Origin: Citricoccus zhacaiensis | GTDB taxonomy: Bacteria > Actinomycetota > Actinomycetes > Actinomycetales > Micrococcaceae | Length of the DNA stretch: 64,000 nucleotides | NCBI RefSeq assembly: GCF_014645315.1 | Contig: NZ_BMLQ01000005.1 | Location: forward strand, 186,001 to 250,000 | Direction of reading: 5' to 3' | Shown: positions 16,297 through 23,954 of the stretch, in pieces | Position numbering within the stretch: the first letter of the stretch is position 1 | Layout: each line of letters begins with the position of its first letter | Translations under genes and position numbers: made by a program | Notes under the pieces: generated by a model | Seen by the model: the letters and a program-made list of their open reading frames with translations, nothing else | Database searches by the model: none | What the model was told of the DNA's origin: nothing

Positions 16297-17889
16297 TCAG
16301 GGGATCAGGACGGACAGTCCCTCGTCCTTGTCCTTCAGGGCCTGCTTGCGGCGCAGGCGCATCTGGCGCAGCGGGGGCAGCAGGAGTGCTGCGGCCGAGA
16401 TGGCGAAGAGCACCAGGGCGATGGGGCTGGTGAGGAATCCGGACCAGCCGTCGCCGATCAGGGTGCGCCGCAGGTTGGACTCCGCGAGGGGGCCGAGGAT
16501 CAGGCCGAGGACGGCCGGTCCAGCGGGGAAGCCGAAGCGGAGCATGAACAACCCGATCAGTCCCATGATCAGCATGACGAAGACGTCGAAGACCGAGTTG
16601 CTGATGGAGTAGGTGCCGACCATGCAGAACACCAGGATGATGATCCAGAGGTATTGGTTCTTCAGCTCGAGCAGTTTCACCATCGACTTCATGCGGACCA
16701 GGGACAGGCCCAGCGAGAGCACGGTGGCCACCAGCAGGATTGTTGCCAGGGTGTAGACCAGCGAGGGATCGTTGGTGAACAGGGCCGGGCCCGGCTGGAT
16801 GCCCCAGATCATCATGGAGCCGATCAGGACGGCCATGACCGAGTCGCCCGGCACGCCCAGCGCCATGGTGGTGGTGACGGAGCCGCCGAGGGTGGCGGTG
16901 GACGAGGTGTCGGCGGAGGTGAGGCCCTCGATGGAGCCCTTGCCGAACTCGTCTTTACGCTTGGAGAAGCGCTTGGCGTTGTCCCAGGCGATGATGCCGG
17001 CGATGTCCCCGCCGACGGCCGGAACCAGGCCGACGACGGAGCCGGTGCCGGCGCCGATGCCCATGGGCTTGACCAGCCGGCGGAACATCGCCCGGTCCGG
17101 CATCCACTGTCCCAGCTGGTTGATGGGCTTGTCCTGGACCGCGTTGCGGCGGTGGGTGACCATCTGGTTGAGGACCTCGGCCACACCGAACAGTCCGATG
17201 ATCACGGGGATGAAGGGCACTCCGCCGTTGAGCTCCAGGATCCCGAGGGTGAAGCGCTGGTCACCGGTGATCGGGTCACGGCCCACAGTGGCCAGCAGCA
17301 GACCGAAGGCGCCGGCGACCAGGCCCTTGAAGATGCGGCCGGAGGAGACGCCGATCATCATCGTCAGGCCGAAGACCACGAGGGCGAACATCTCCGGTGG
17401 CCCGAACTGGCGGGCGAGGCCGGCCAGGGGGATGGCGAACAGCGAGAGCACGATGATGCCGATGACCATGCCGAACGCGGAGCCGAAGGCGGAGGCGGTC
17501 ATCGCCAGGCCCGCCTTGCCCTGTTTGGCCAGGGGGTAGCCGTCGAAGGTGGTCGCGATCGAGGCCGGGGTACCGGGGGTGTTGATGAGGATGGCCGGTA
17601 CCCGGTCGCCGAACTGGGCGGCCACGTAGATCGTCAGCAGGACGGCCAGGCCCTGGATGGGATCCATGGTCAGGGTGAAGCCGGAGGCCAGGGCCACGGC
17701 CATGGTGGCCGTGACGCCGGGGAATGCGCCGACCAGCATGCCCACGAGCATGCCCAGGCCGATGTACAGCAGGGTGTCCCACTGCAGGACCACGCCGATG
17801 CCGTCGGTGACGGCGGTCGCCGCGATGGGCAGGGGCAGTTGCGGCAGTTGAGGCAGCTGCGGCAGCTGGAGAAGGAGTTCGGGGATCAC
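16297..17889 (-). CDS. tctA: Tripartite tricarboxylate transporter large membrane subunit TctA
   Basis: 530-aa permease with about 12 transmembrane helices. It carries the family hallmarks GAFPGVTATMAVALASGFT and INTPGTPASIATTFDGYPLA near the N-terminus, and the repeated counterpart AVGGDIAGIIAWDNAKRFS plus MALGVPGDSVMAVLIGSMMI in the second half. With TctB and the binding protein TctC it drives ion-coupled uptake of carboxylates. The start overlaps the tctB stop (ATGA). The first ~20 residues are a Leu-Pro-Gln repeat encoded by 9-bp units, an oddity likely specific to this lineage. It converges on the catabolic operon and probably supplies its substrate. Confidence 0.92.
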   Translation of the reverse strand: MIPELLLQLPQLPQLPQLPLPIAATAVTDGIGVVLQWDTLLYIGLGMLVGMLVGAFPGVTATMAVALASGFTLTMDPIQGLAVLLTIYVAAQFGDRVPAILINTPGTPASIATTFDGYPLAKQGKAGLAMTASAFGSAFGMVIGIIVLSLFAIPLAGLARQFGPPEMFALVVFGLTMMIGVSSGRIFKGLVAGAFGLLLATVGRDPITGDQRFTLGILELNGGVPFIPVIIGLFGVAEVLNQMVTHRRNAVQDKPINQLGQWMPDRAMFRRLVKPMGIGAGTGSVVGLVPAVGGDIAGIIAWDNAKRFSKRKDEFGKGSIEGLTSADTSSTATLGGSVTTTMALGVPGDSVMAVLIGSMMIWGIQPGPALFTNDPSLVYTLATILLVATVLSLGLSLVRMKSMVKLLELKNQYLWIIILVFCMVGTYSISNSVFDVFVMLIMGLIGLFMLRFGFPAGPAVLGLILGPLAESNLRRTLIGDGWSGFLTSPIALVLFAISAAALLLPPLRQMRLRRKQALKDKDEGLSVLIP

Positions 17890-18440
17890 AGGGGCACCTT
17901 CAGGAGGACGATGAACAAGAGGTGCAGCAGGGCACCGATGATGATCGGGAGGAAGACGAGGACCTTCCAGTTCCGGATGCCGTAGAGCAAGAGCAGCACC
18001 ACGGTGACGACCATGGTGATCAGCCAGAACTGCAGGACGTTGAAGAGCAGCAGGTAGCCGATCAGCACGGCGAAGGTCGCGACCATCCGGCCGATGCCGG
18101 ACCAGTTCATGTCCTCGGGGATGTCGGAGGGGCGGACCCCGCGCAGCACGTTCGTGAACACCAGCAGGACGCCGAGGCCGATCAACGCCCAGGCGAGCAT
18201 GGTCGGCCAGAACCGTGGGCCCAGGGCGTCCCCGCCCCGGTCGGTGATGCCACCGACCAGGACGAGGATCGTGATCCCGAGGCCGACCGACGCGGCCACG
18301 GGGATCAATTCCCGCAGCCGGTACGGCAGGTTCTTCAGCAGGACCAGGTCCTCCGGATGATCACCCGGACGCTCCGCGGTCCCCGCAGAAGAACCGGCCG
18401 TGGAGCCGGTCGTGGAGCCAGAGGTGTCAGTCGAGGACAC
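17886..18440 (-). CDS. tctB: Tripartite tricarboxylate transporter small membrane subunit TctB
   Basis: 184-aa protein with four predicted transmembrane helices (starting near ELIPVAASVGLGITILVLV, then LGPRFWPTMLAWALIGLGV, FAVLIGYLLLFNVLQFW, ILVFLPIIIGALLHLLFIV), the TctB pattern. A Ser/Thr/Gly-rich tail of ~25 residues precedes them. I take the GTG at 18440, 2 bp after the tctC stop (TAATCGTG), rather than the longer frame to 18476 that would run into tctC. Coupled to tctA by an ATGA overlap. Sequence is poorly conserved in this family, so the call rests on topology and position. Confidence 0.85.
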   Translation of the reverse strand: MSSTDTSGSTTGSTAGSSAGTAERPGDHPEDLVLLKNLPYRLRELIPVAASVGLGITILVLVGGITDRGGDALGPRFWPTMLAWALIGLGVLLVFTNVLRGVRPSDIPEDMNWSGIGRMVATFAVLIGYLLLFNVLQFWLITMVVTVVLLLLYGIRNWKVLVFLPIIIGALLHLLFIVLLKVPL

Positions 18441-18442
18441 GA

Positions 18443-19429
18443 TTAGCCCTGCTTGGACTTCGCGAGCTCGATCCACGGGCCGTAGCGCTCTTCCTCGGCC
18501 TGGATGAACTCGGTGAACTCCCCGGCCGGAACGGAGACGGGGACCAGGTTGGACTGCTCGATGACGGACTGGTAGTCCTCGTCCTCCGTGGCCGCCACGA
18601 TGGCGTCCGAGAGGGTCTGGACGACGTCGTCCGGGGTTCCGGCAGGAGCCATCAGACCGGTGAACGAGGCGTTCTGCAGGTCGACGCCCTGCTCGGCCGC
18701 GGTGGGCACGTCCGGGAACTCCTCCACACGTTCATCCGCCAGGACGGCCAGGTAGCGAAGCTCGCCGCCGTCCACCTGGGCCTTCTGGGAGCCCATGGCG
18801 TCGATGGAGAAGTCCACGTCACCGGCCGCGGCAGCGGCGATCGACGGGGCGGAGCCGTCATAGGGGACGTTGGTCAGCTCGATGCCGGCCATCTCCTGGA
18901 AGCCCTGGGCGGGGTTGTCCCACACGGATCCGACGCCGGGGGAGGAGTAGGTGATCTCGCCCGGGGCCGCCTTCGCGGCGTCGATCAGGTCCTGCAGGGT
19001 CTCGTAGGGGCTGTCCGCCTTGACGGCGATGGCGCCGGGTCCCTCGAGGATCTTGCCGAGGAAGGCGTAGTCGGCCGGCTTGATGTCATAGTCCATGAAC
19101 TGCAGGGTGGCCACCTCGGCGCCCAGCATGGACAGGTTGTAGCCATCCGGCTCCTGCTCCTTGAGCCAGTTGTAGCCCACCGAGCCGTTCGCGCCGGGGC
19201 GGTTCTCCACGATGACGCTGACGCCGAGCTCGTCCTCGAGCAGCGGGGCCAGGGTGCGGGCGGAGAGGTCGCCGGAACCGCCGGCGGCCCAGGGGACGAC
19301 GAGGCGAATGTCCTCGGTCGGGAACTCGTCGCCTCCGCCGCCACCTCCGGAGTTCGAGGCGCAACCGGACAGCAGCAGTCCGGCGGCGGCCAGGGTGGCC
19401 GCGGAGGTCATCAGGGTGCGTTGTTTCAT
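18443..19429 (-). CDS. tctC: Tripartite tricarboxylate transporter substrate-binding lipoprotein TctC
   Basis: 328-aa Bug/TctC-type extracytoplasmic binding protein. The ATG at 19429 has AGGAG spaced 7 nt upstream and begins a lipoprotein signal ending at LLLSGC; the longer upstream frame is noise. After a Gly-rich linker come the family motifs IRLVVPWAAGGSGDLSART, SVIVENRPGANGSVGYNWL, and PYDGSAPSIAAAAAGDVDFS. Bug proteins bind carboxylates such as citrate, terephthalate or nicotinate; the ligand here is not predictable. First gene of the tctCBA operon, divergent from the LacI regulator. Confidence 0.92.
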   Translation of the reverse strand: MKQRTLMTSAATLAAAGLLLSGCASNSGGGGGGDEFPTEDIRLVVPWAAGGSGDLSARTLAPLLEDELGVSVIVENRPGANGSVGYNWLKEQEPDGYNLSMLGAEVATLQFMDYDIKPADYAFLGKILEGPGAIAVKADSPYETLQDLIDAAKAAPGEITYSSPGVGSVWDNPAQGFQEMAGIELTNVPYDGSAPSIAAAAAGDVDFSIDAMGSQKAQVDGGELRYLAVLADERVEEFPDVPTAAEQGVDLQNASFTGLMAPAGTPDDVVQTLSDAIVAATEDEDYQSVIEQSNLVPVSVPAGEFTEFIQAEEERYGPWIELAKSKQG

Positions 19430-19784
19430 GTCCGGCTCCTTGGGGGATAACTCGGGGATAACTCGGTGATCAGACGGGTGCGGTGATGTGCCCTTGAGAT
19501 GAACGGTGTTGAGACCGGTGATGGCGCTCACATCAGTCAAGGTGGACAGAAGAATGACACGAAGCGAAAGTGATTGCCAGCAGATTGCCAAAAATTGCGG
19601 AAATGAGCGGACTGTGACGCCACCTTCGTGACGTCTGGCCTGTCATCAAGCGGATCAGTGGAGAAGTTCGTGCTGGACGGATCGCGGCAAAGGGTGGAAA
19701 GATCCTGCATGTCCAGTCGGTGGCATCCGCCCCGGGTGAGACGATGCCGGCCCACTCCACCTCACGCGAAAAGTTGACAACACC
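19430..19784. promoter_or_regulatory. Divergent regulatory region between tctC and the LacI-type gene
   Basis: 355 bp without a gene. It contains two head-to-tail 11-bp copies of GGGGATAACTC (19443-19464) just upstream of the tctC ribosome site, three ATTGC motifs at ~19571-19600 (ATTGCCAGCAG, ATTGCCAAAA, ATTGCGG), and a TTGACA hexamer at 19774-19779 close to the lacI start. No convincing -35/-10 pair for tctC and no clear central-CG palindrome of the LacI type could be picked by eye. The 17-bp IclR-type box is absent here. Confidence 0.4.
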
Positions 19785-20840
19785 ATGGATGTTGAACGGG
19801 ACGACGCCGCTGCGGCGAGGATCCGCCTTGAAGACGTGGCCCGGGCGGCCGGTGTGGCCGCGTCCACGGCATCCCGCGCTTTCACGCGCCCCGACCGGGT
19901 GAACTTCCAGACCGTGGAGCGGGTCATGGAAGCGGCCGCTCGGCTGGGATACCGGCGTGAGCCTCCGCGGCCTGCCGCCGTTGCGCCGGCGGCCGCCTCC
20001 CGCGCGGTGAACCTGTTGGTGCAGGACCTGGCCAATCCCTTCTTCTCGGACCTGGTCAAGGGTGCCGTCAGCCAGGCTCGTTCGGCCGGCTACCTCGTGA
20101 CCCTCGGCGATGCCGAGGAATCCGCCACCATGGAGCGGACGCACCTGGAGCGATTGACCGGGGATGCGAACGGTGTGGTCGCCGCGGCCCGCTGGACCTC
20201 TGATGCCGAGCTGCGGGAGATGGCACGGCGCCGGCCGCTGGTCCTTTTCAACCGGGAGGTCGCCGGCATCAGCTCGGTGGTGGCCGGGGATGCCGATTCC
20301 AGCCGGCACCTGATCGAGCACCTGCATGCCTTGGGGCACCGGAGGATCGTGTACTGCGCGGGGCCGCACAATGCGTGGAGCAACGTCCTGCGGCAGAAGG
20401 CCCAGGACGAGGTGGCCCAGACCCTGGGGATCGAGTTGATCACCACGGGGCCGTTCAAGCCGCTGATCGGCCAGGGGGCCGCCGCGGCCGCCTTGGCCTG
20501 GGCGCGGAGGCCGACCGCCATCATCGGCTACAACGACCAGTTGGCCGTCGGCATCCTCCGGCACCTGATCTCCAACGGTGTGGACGTCCCGGGGGACGTC
20601 TCCGTGGCCGGCTATGACAACACCTATGGCTCGGATTTCGTGCATTCGGGTCTGACCTGTGTGGACGCGCCGGTGGAGCAGGCCGGCCGCGCGGCCGTGG
20701 ACCTGTTGCTGGCCCGCATGGCGGGAGAGCGGACCGTGCACCAGCTCCGGCTGGCCTCTGGACTGCAGGTCCGTGGCTCGACCGGTCCGGCGTCCACGTC
20801 CCCCTCCTCGGCTTCCATCCTGTCTGCGGTGCGCCGGTAG
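19785..20840 (+). CDS. LacI-family transcriptional regulator
   Basis: 351-aa regulator. The N-terminal helix-turn-helix with hinge spans residues ~14-65 (RLEDVARAAGVAASTASRAF ... VMEAAARLGYR), followed by a periplasmic-binding-protein-like effector domain (VNLLVQDLANPFFSDLVKGA, VLFNREVAG, GHRRIVYCAGP, PTAIIGYNDQLAVGIL, VSVAGYDN). Divergent placement from tctCBA suggests it controls uptake in response to the transported compound or its metabolite. ATG at 19785 gives a 13-residue acidic leader before the HTH; no good ribosome site is seen, and TTGACA only 5 bp upstream leaves the true start open. Confidence 0.88.
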   Translation: MDVERDDAAAARIRLEDVARAAGVAASTASRAFTRPDRVNFQTVERVMEAAARLGYRREPPRPAAVAPAAASRAVNLLVQDLANPFFSDLVKGAVSQARSAGYLVTLGDAEESATMERTHLERLTGDANGVVAAARWTSDAELREMARRRPLVLFNREVAGISSVVAGDADSSRHLIEHLHALGHRRIVYCAGPHNAWSNVLRQKAQDEVAQTLGIELITTGPFKPLIGQGAAAAALAWARRPTAIIGYNDQLAVGILRHLISNGVDVPGDVSVAGYDNTYGSDFVHSGLTCVDAPVEQAGRAAVDLLLARMAGERTVHQLRLASGLQVRGSTGPASTSPSSASILSAVRR

Positions 20841-20875
20841 GGGCTGGACGATCTGCTTACCTGGACCCGCCCGAT

Positions 20876-20905
20876 TTGGTGAATGGCCGGCGTCGGGCCT
20901 AAGAT
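20876..20905 (+). promoter_or_regulatory. rplJL promoter
   Basis: TTGGTG (20876-20881) and TAAGAT (20900-20905), 18 bp apart, predict a start near 20912 and a ~225-nt leader. Confidence 0.6.
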
Positions 20906-20911
20906 CGGTTG

Positions 20912-21136
20912 CACCAAAGACCGCCGGTCGGCAGGTACCCGGATGTTCCCTGAACCTCTGGATGCCCGTCCGTAAAGCCCTCCCGATGGAGGCGACCTGC
21001 GCAGGTGAAACCGAGCAACGCGTGAAGGATGGCTGGACCCAGGTCCGCCGTGACGTCAACGCCACGCCCTGTGCACCTGCACGGGGCGTTTTTCATTGTC
21101 AGGGGGTACCGGCCCCACAGCAATGGAAGGAGTGCC
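20912..21136 (+). ncRNA. L10-type mRNA leader of rplJL with attenuator
   Basis: The 225-nt leader is GC-rich and pairs extensively. It ends in a rho-independent-type hairpin, ACGCCCTGTGCA (21064-21075) with TGCACGGGGCGT (21078-21089, one G-T pair), directly followed by five T residues (21089-21093). This lies before the rplJ ribosome site. In many bacteria L10-(L7/L12) binds such leaders to control its own synthesis; here the terminator offers premature termination as the output. The anti-terminator partner was not resolved by eye. Confidence 0.6.
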
Positions 21137-21682
21137 ATGGCGACGTCTGAAAAGAACGCTGTTGTGGCGGAGCTGGCGGAACTGTTCCGCTCCTCCACCG
21201 CAGCAGTATTGACGGAGTACCGTGGTCTCACCGTGGCCGAGCTCAAGCAGCTCCGCCGTGCACTCGGTGAGAATGCGACCTACGCCGTGGTGAAGAACAC
21301 GCTGACCGAGATTGCGGCCGATCAGGCCGGCGTCGATGCCTTCAAGGGCAAGATGACCGGCCCGTCCGCTATTGCCTTCGTCTCCGGTGATCCGGTGGAC
21401 GCGGCCAAGGCGATGCGTGACTTTGCCAAGGACCACGAGGCCCTGGTCGTCAAGGGCGGCTACATGGAGGGCCAGTTCCTCGATGAGGCCGGCATGAAGA
21501 AGCTGGCGGACCTTGAGTCCCGCGAGGTTCTGCTGGCCAAGCTGGCAGGTGCCATGAAGGGCAACCTGTACAAGGCCGCCTACATGTTCCAGGCCCCCCT
21601 CTCGCAGGCAGTCCGCACCGTGGACGCCCTGCGCGCGAAGGTCGAGGAGCAGGGTGGCGCAGCTGCGCCGACCGCCGAGTAA
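21137..21682 (+). CDS. rplJ: 50S ribosomal protein L10
   Basis: 181-aa base of the L7/L12 stalk. N-terminal rRNA-binding domain [44 protein letters not shown]; the C-terminal helix that carries L7/L12 dimers ends in an Ala/Pro-rich tail. ATG at 21137 has GGAAGGAG upstream; the longer upstream frame lies in the leader. rplL follows after 86 bp, as in nearly all bacteria. Confidence 0.97.
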   Translation: MATSEKNAVVAELAELFRSSTAAVLTEYRGLTVAELKQLRRALGENATYAVVKNTLTEIAADQAGVDAFKGKMTGPSAIAFVSGDPVDAAKAMRDFAKDHEALVVKGGYMEGQFLDEAGMKKLADLESREVLLAKLAGAMKGNLYKAAYMFQAPLSQAVRTVDALRAKVEEQGGAAAPTAE

Positions 21683-21768
21683 CACCACCCCGGCCGCTCT
21701 CGCGGCCACCCACACCATCACATCCGTGAAAACTCATCCGTGATCACACGGAAGTAAAGGAGCCCACC

Positions 21769-22155
21769 ATGGCTAAGCTGTCCACCGAAGAGCTGCTCGA
21801 GGCCTTCTCCGAGCTGTCCCTCATCGAGCTGTCCGAGTTCGTCAAGGCCTTCGAGGAGAAGTTCGAAGTGACCGCAGCCGCTCCGGTCGCCGTTGCCGGC
21901 GCCGCTCCGGCCGCTGGCGATGCCGGCGAGGCTGCCGAGGAGCAGTCCGAGTTCGACGTGGTCCTCGAGTCCGCTGGCGACAAGAAGATCGGCGTCATCA
22001 AGGAGGTCCGCGCACTGACCTCGCTGGGTCTGAAGGAAGCCAAGGACCTCGTCGACTCCGCTCCGAAGGCCGTCCTGGAGGGCGTCAACAAGGAGACTGC
22101 CGACAAGGCCAAGGAGACCCTCGAGGGCGCCGGCGCCACCGTCACCCTCAAGTGA
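21769..22155 (+). CDS. rplL: 50S ribosomal protein L7/L12
   Basis: 128-aa stalk protein that recruits translation GTPases. N-terminal dimerisation segment ([29 protein letters not shown]), an Ala/Gly/Pro hinge ([16 protein letters not shown]) and the C-terminal globular domain with the conserved [21 protein letters not shown] and [18 protein letters not shown] lies 7 nt before the ATG. A long interrupted hairpin follows, marking the end of the unit. Confidence 0.97.
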   Translation: MAKLSTEELLEAFSELSLIELSEFVKAFEEKFEVTAAAPVAVAGAAPAAGDAGEAAEEQSEFDVVLESAGDKKIGVIKEVRALTSLGLKEAKDLVDSAPKAVLEGVNKETADKAKETLEGAGATVTLK

Positions 22156-22188
22156 TGACGGCGGCCTGAGCCGCTGTTCGTCTCCTTC

Positions 22189-22236
22189 AGTCCGGTCCCA
22201 TCCGACCCGCTCCGGCGGGGAGGGTGGGGCCGGACT
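22189..22236 (+). terminator. Terminator after rplL
   Basis: Arms AGTCCGGTCCCATCC (22189-22203) and GGGTGGGGCCGGACT (22222-22236) pair over 15 positions with two G-T pairs, enclosing a smaller CCCGC-TCCG-GCGGG hairpin; GCTTTAA follows. Confidence 0.7.
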
Positions 22237-22440
22237 GCTTTAACCCCCGGTCAGTTTGCTCTCGTCCTCCTGCTCATCCTCCTGCTCATTCGCCTGTTCT
22301 CACCGGATTCCCAGCGACCGCCCAGACGGGGTTCGTAAGGTAACGAAATCATCAAGGACGGGATGCAAGCAGAGCCCGACGCGCGGGGGACGGGAACCTG
22401 AGCGCGGCGCGGCTCGGTATGTGAGGGAGGGCGCCGGCCC

Positions 22441-23703
22441 ATGGTCGCGACGACGGAACTGCCGCGGATCGAGGTAGATCAGCAGGTTGGTCAGCAGACT
22501 GATCACCAGGCTGATCGGCAGGCTGATCACCAGGTCGGCCGCCGGGCAGATGATCGGGCAGGAAATCAGGGAGCAGACCGGCCACGGCCCCGCCTCGCCC
22601 CGCTGGATGGGCTCCGCCTGGTCGCCGCCCTCGCCGTGGTGCTCTTCCACTGGACCGCCTGGCACCACGATCACTGGGGCCGCCACGGGGAACCGGCCGC
22701 CGAGGCGTGGCCGTGGTTGAGCCAGTTCAGCTCCGTCGGGGCGCTCGGCGTCCAGCTCTTCTTCGTCATCTCCGGTTTCGTGATCCTGCTCTCATCCTAT
22801 GGGAAGTCGCCGGCGAGGTTCATCGGTTCCCGGGTGGGGCGTCTGTACCCGGCCTACTGGGTCGCGGTGCTGGCCACCGCCACGCTGACCTTCGTCCTCT
22901 GGCCGGAGATGGGCTCCCAGCGGTCGCCGGTGGACATCCTGGCGAACCTGACGATGTTCCAGGGTGGCCTCGGCGTCGGGCATATCGACGGCGTGTACTG
23001 GACCCTGTGGGTGGAGATGAAGTTCTACCTCTGGATCCTCGCCTTCACCCTCATCGGCATGACGGTCCGCCGGGTGCTCGTGTTCACCTTTGCGTGGCCG
23101 ATCGTCGGCAACGCGCTGTACTTCGGCCTGCATGGGGCCGGCCAGCCCATCGGCTGGGTGGAGCACGTGTTCTTCCCCCAGTACTCGGCACTGTTCGCCG
23201 GTGGGATGGCCCTGTTCCTGCTGTTCAAATTCGGCCACACGCCGCTGCGGTGGGCGGCGTTCGTGCTGAACGCGGGTGCCGGCGGCCTCTGGTCCGCCCG
23301 CGTCCAGCAGGCCGAGACGCTCAAGCTCACCGGCTATGACTACCCCTTCTGGGCCTTCGTGGCCGTTGTCGCCGGGCTGTTCGTCCTGGTCGCGCTCATC
23401 GTGCTGACCCCCCTGGCCTCCCTCCGGGTGCCGGGGATGACTCTGGCGGGACAGCTGACCTACCCGGTCTACCTTCTGCACCAGCTGTGGGGGTGGTGGC
23501 TGATCTTCCTGCTCTCGCCGTACCTGCCGCGTGAGGTGGTGCTGGTCCTGACCCTCGCCGCGGTCCTCGGTGCCGCGTGGCTGCTGCACCGGTGGGTCGA
23601 ACGCCCGCTGGGACCGCGCCTGCAGCGAGCAGTGACGGCCGGCGTCGGGACGTGGCCGGTGGTGGGGCGGCGACTGGCGCGGGCCCGCACGCCGGTCTCC
23701 TAG
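22441..23703 (+). CDS. Acyltransferase family 3 membrane protein (OafA/YrhL-like)
   Basis: 420-aa integral membrane acyltransferase with ~10 transmembrane helices. The family start LDGLRLVAALAVVLFHW (residues ~55-71), with the catalytic-type His in helix 1, is followed by GVQLFFVISGFVI, FIGSRVGRLYPAYW and a WVERPLG C-terminus. Such enzymes O-acylate cell-surface polysaccharides, peptidoglycan or small molecules. The first ~50 residues are a Gln/Asp/Arg/His repeat (QQVGQQTDHQADRQADHQ) encoded by degenerate 12-bp repeats; similar tails are rare and probably disordered. GAGGGAGG lies 10 nt before ATG 22441. Stands alone between rplL and rpoB; substrate unknown. Confidence 0.82.
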   Translation: MVATTELPRIEVDQQVGQQTDHQADRQADHQVGRRADDRAGNQGADRPRPRLAPLDGLRLVAALAVVLFHWTAWHHDHWGRHGEPAAEAWPWLSQFSSVGALGVQLFFVISGFVILLSSYGKSPARFIGSRVGRLYPAYWVAVLATATLTFVLWPEMGSQRSPVDILANLTMFQGGLGVGHIDGVYWTLWVEMKFYLWILAFTLIGMTVRRVLVFTFAWPIVGNALYFGLHGAGQPIGWVEHVFFPQYSALFAGGMALFLLFKFGHTPLRWAAFVLNAGAGGLWSARVQQAETLKLTGYDYPFWAFVAVVAGLFVLVALIVLTPLASLRVPGMTLAGQLTYPVYLLHQLWGWWLIFLLSPYLPREVVLVLTLAAVLGAAWLLHRWVERPLGPRLQRAVTAGVGTWPVVGRRLARARTPVS

Positions 23704-23760
23704 GGATTCTCTGGATTCTGGGGTTCCTAGCATATTCACAGCCACGGGAACAGGACCGGC

Positions 23761-23789
23761 TGGACTTCGGGCGTGCCGAAAGTTAGTAT
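23761..23789 (+). promoter_or_regulatory. rpoBC promoter
   Basis: TGGACT (23761-23766), 17-bp spacer, TAGTAT (23784-23789); predicted start near 23797 and a leader of ~158 nt. The -10 matches the infA promoter exactly. Confidence 0.6.
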
Positions 23790-23954
23790 GGTTCCTTACG
23801 TCTCCCCTGAAGTCCACTTTGTCATGCCACCGGTCGCGTCCGGGGGGCATTTCGGTGTGGCATTCGGTCTGGCCTTCAAATAGCGGTGGGCCCCGGTGCT
23901 GTGGACCAGTGGGGGAGTGCACGGAAGTAAAGACGGTCTGTGGAAGGATCCCTC

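Noticed and set aside
18443-19591. N-terminally longer TctC reading
   Set aside because: The ATG at 19429 has an AGGAG site and opens a lipoprotein signal peptide; the added residues have no signal character.
19774-19800. TTGACA at 19774 as the -35 of lacI
   Set aside because: A matching -10 would fall inside the HTH coding region, placing the start codon upstream of the transcript; left open and not annotated as a promoter.
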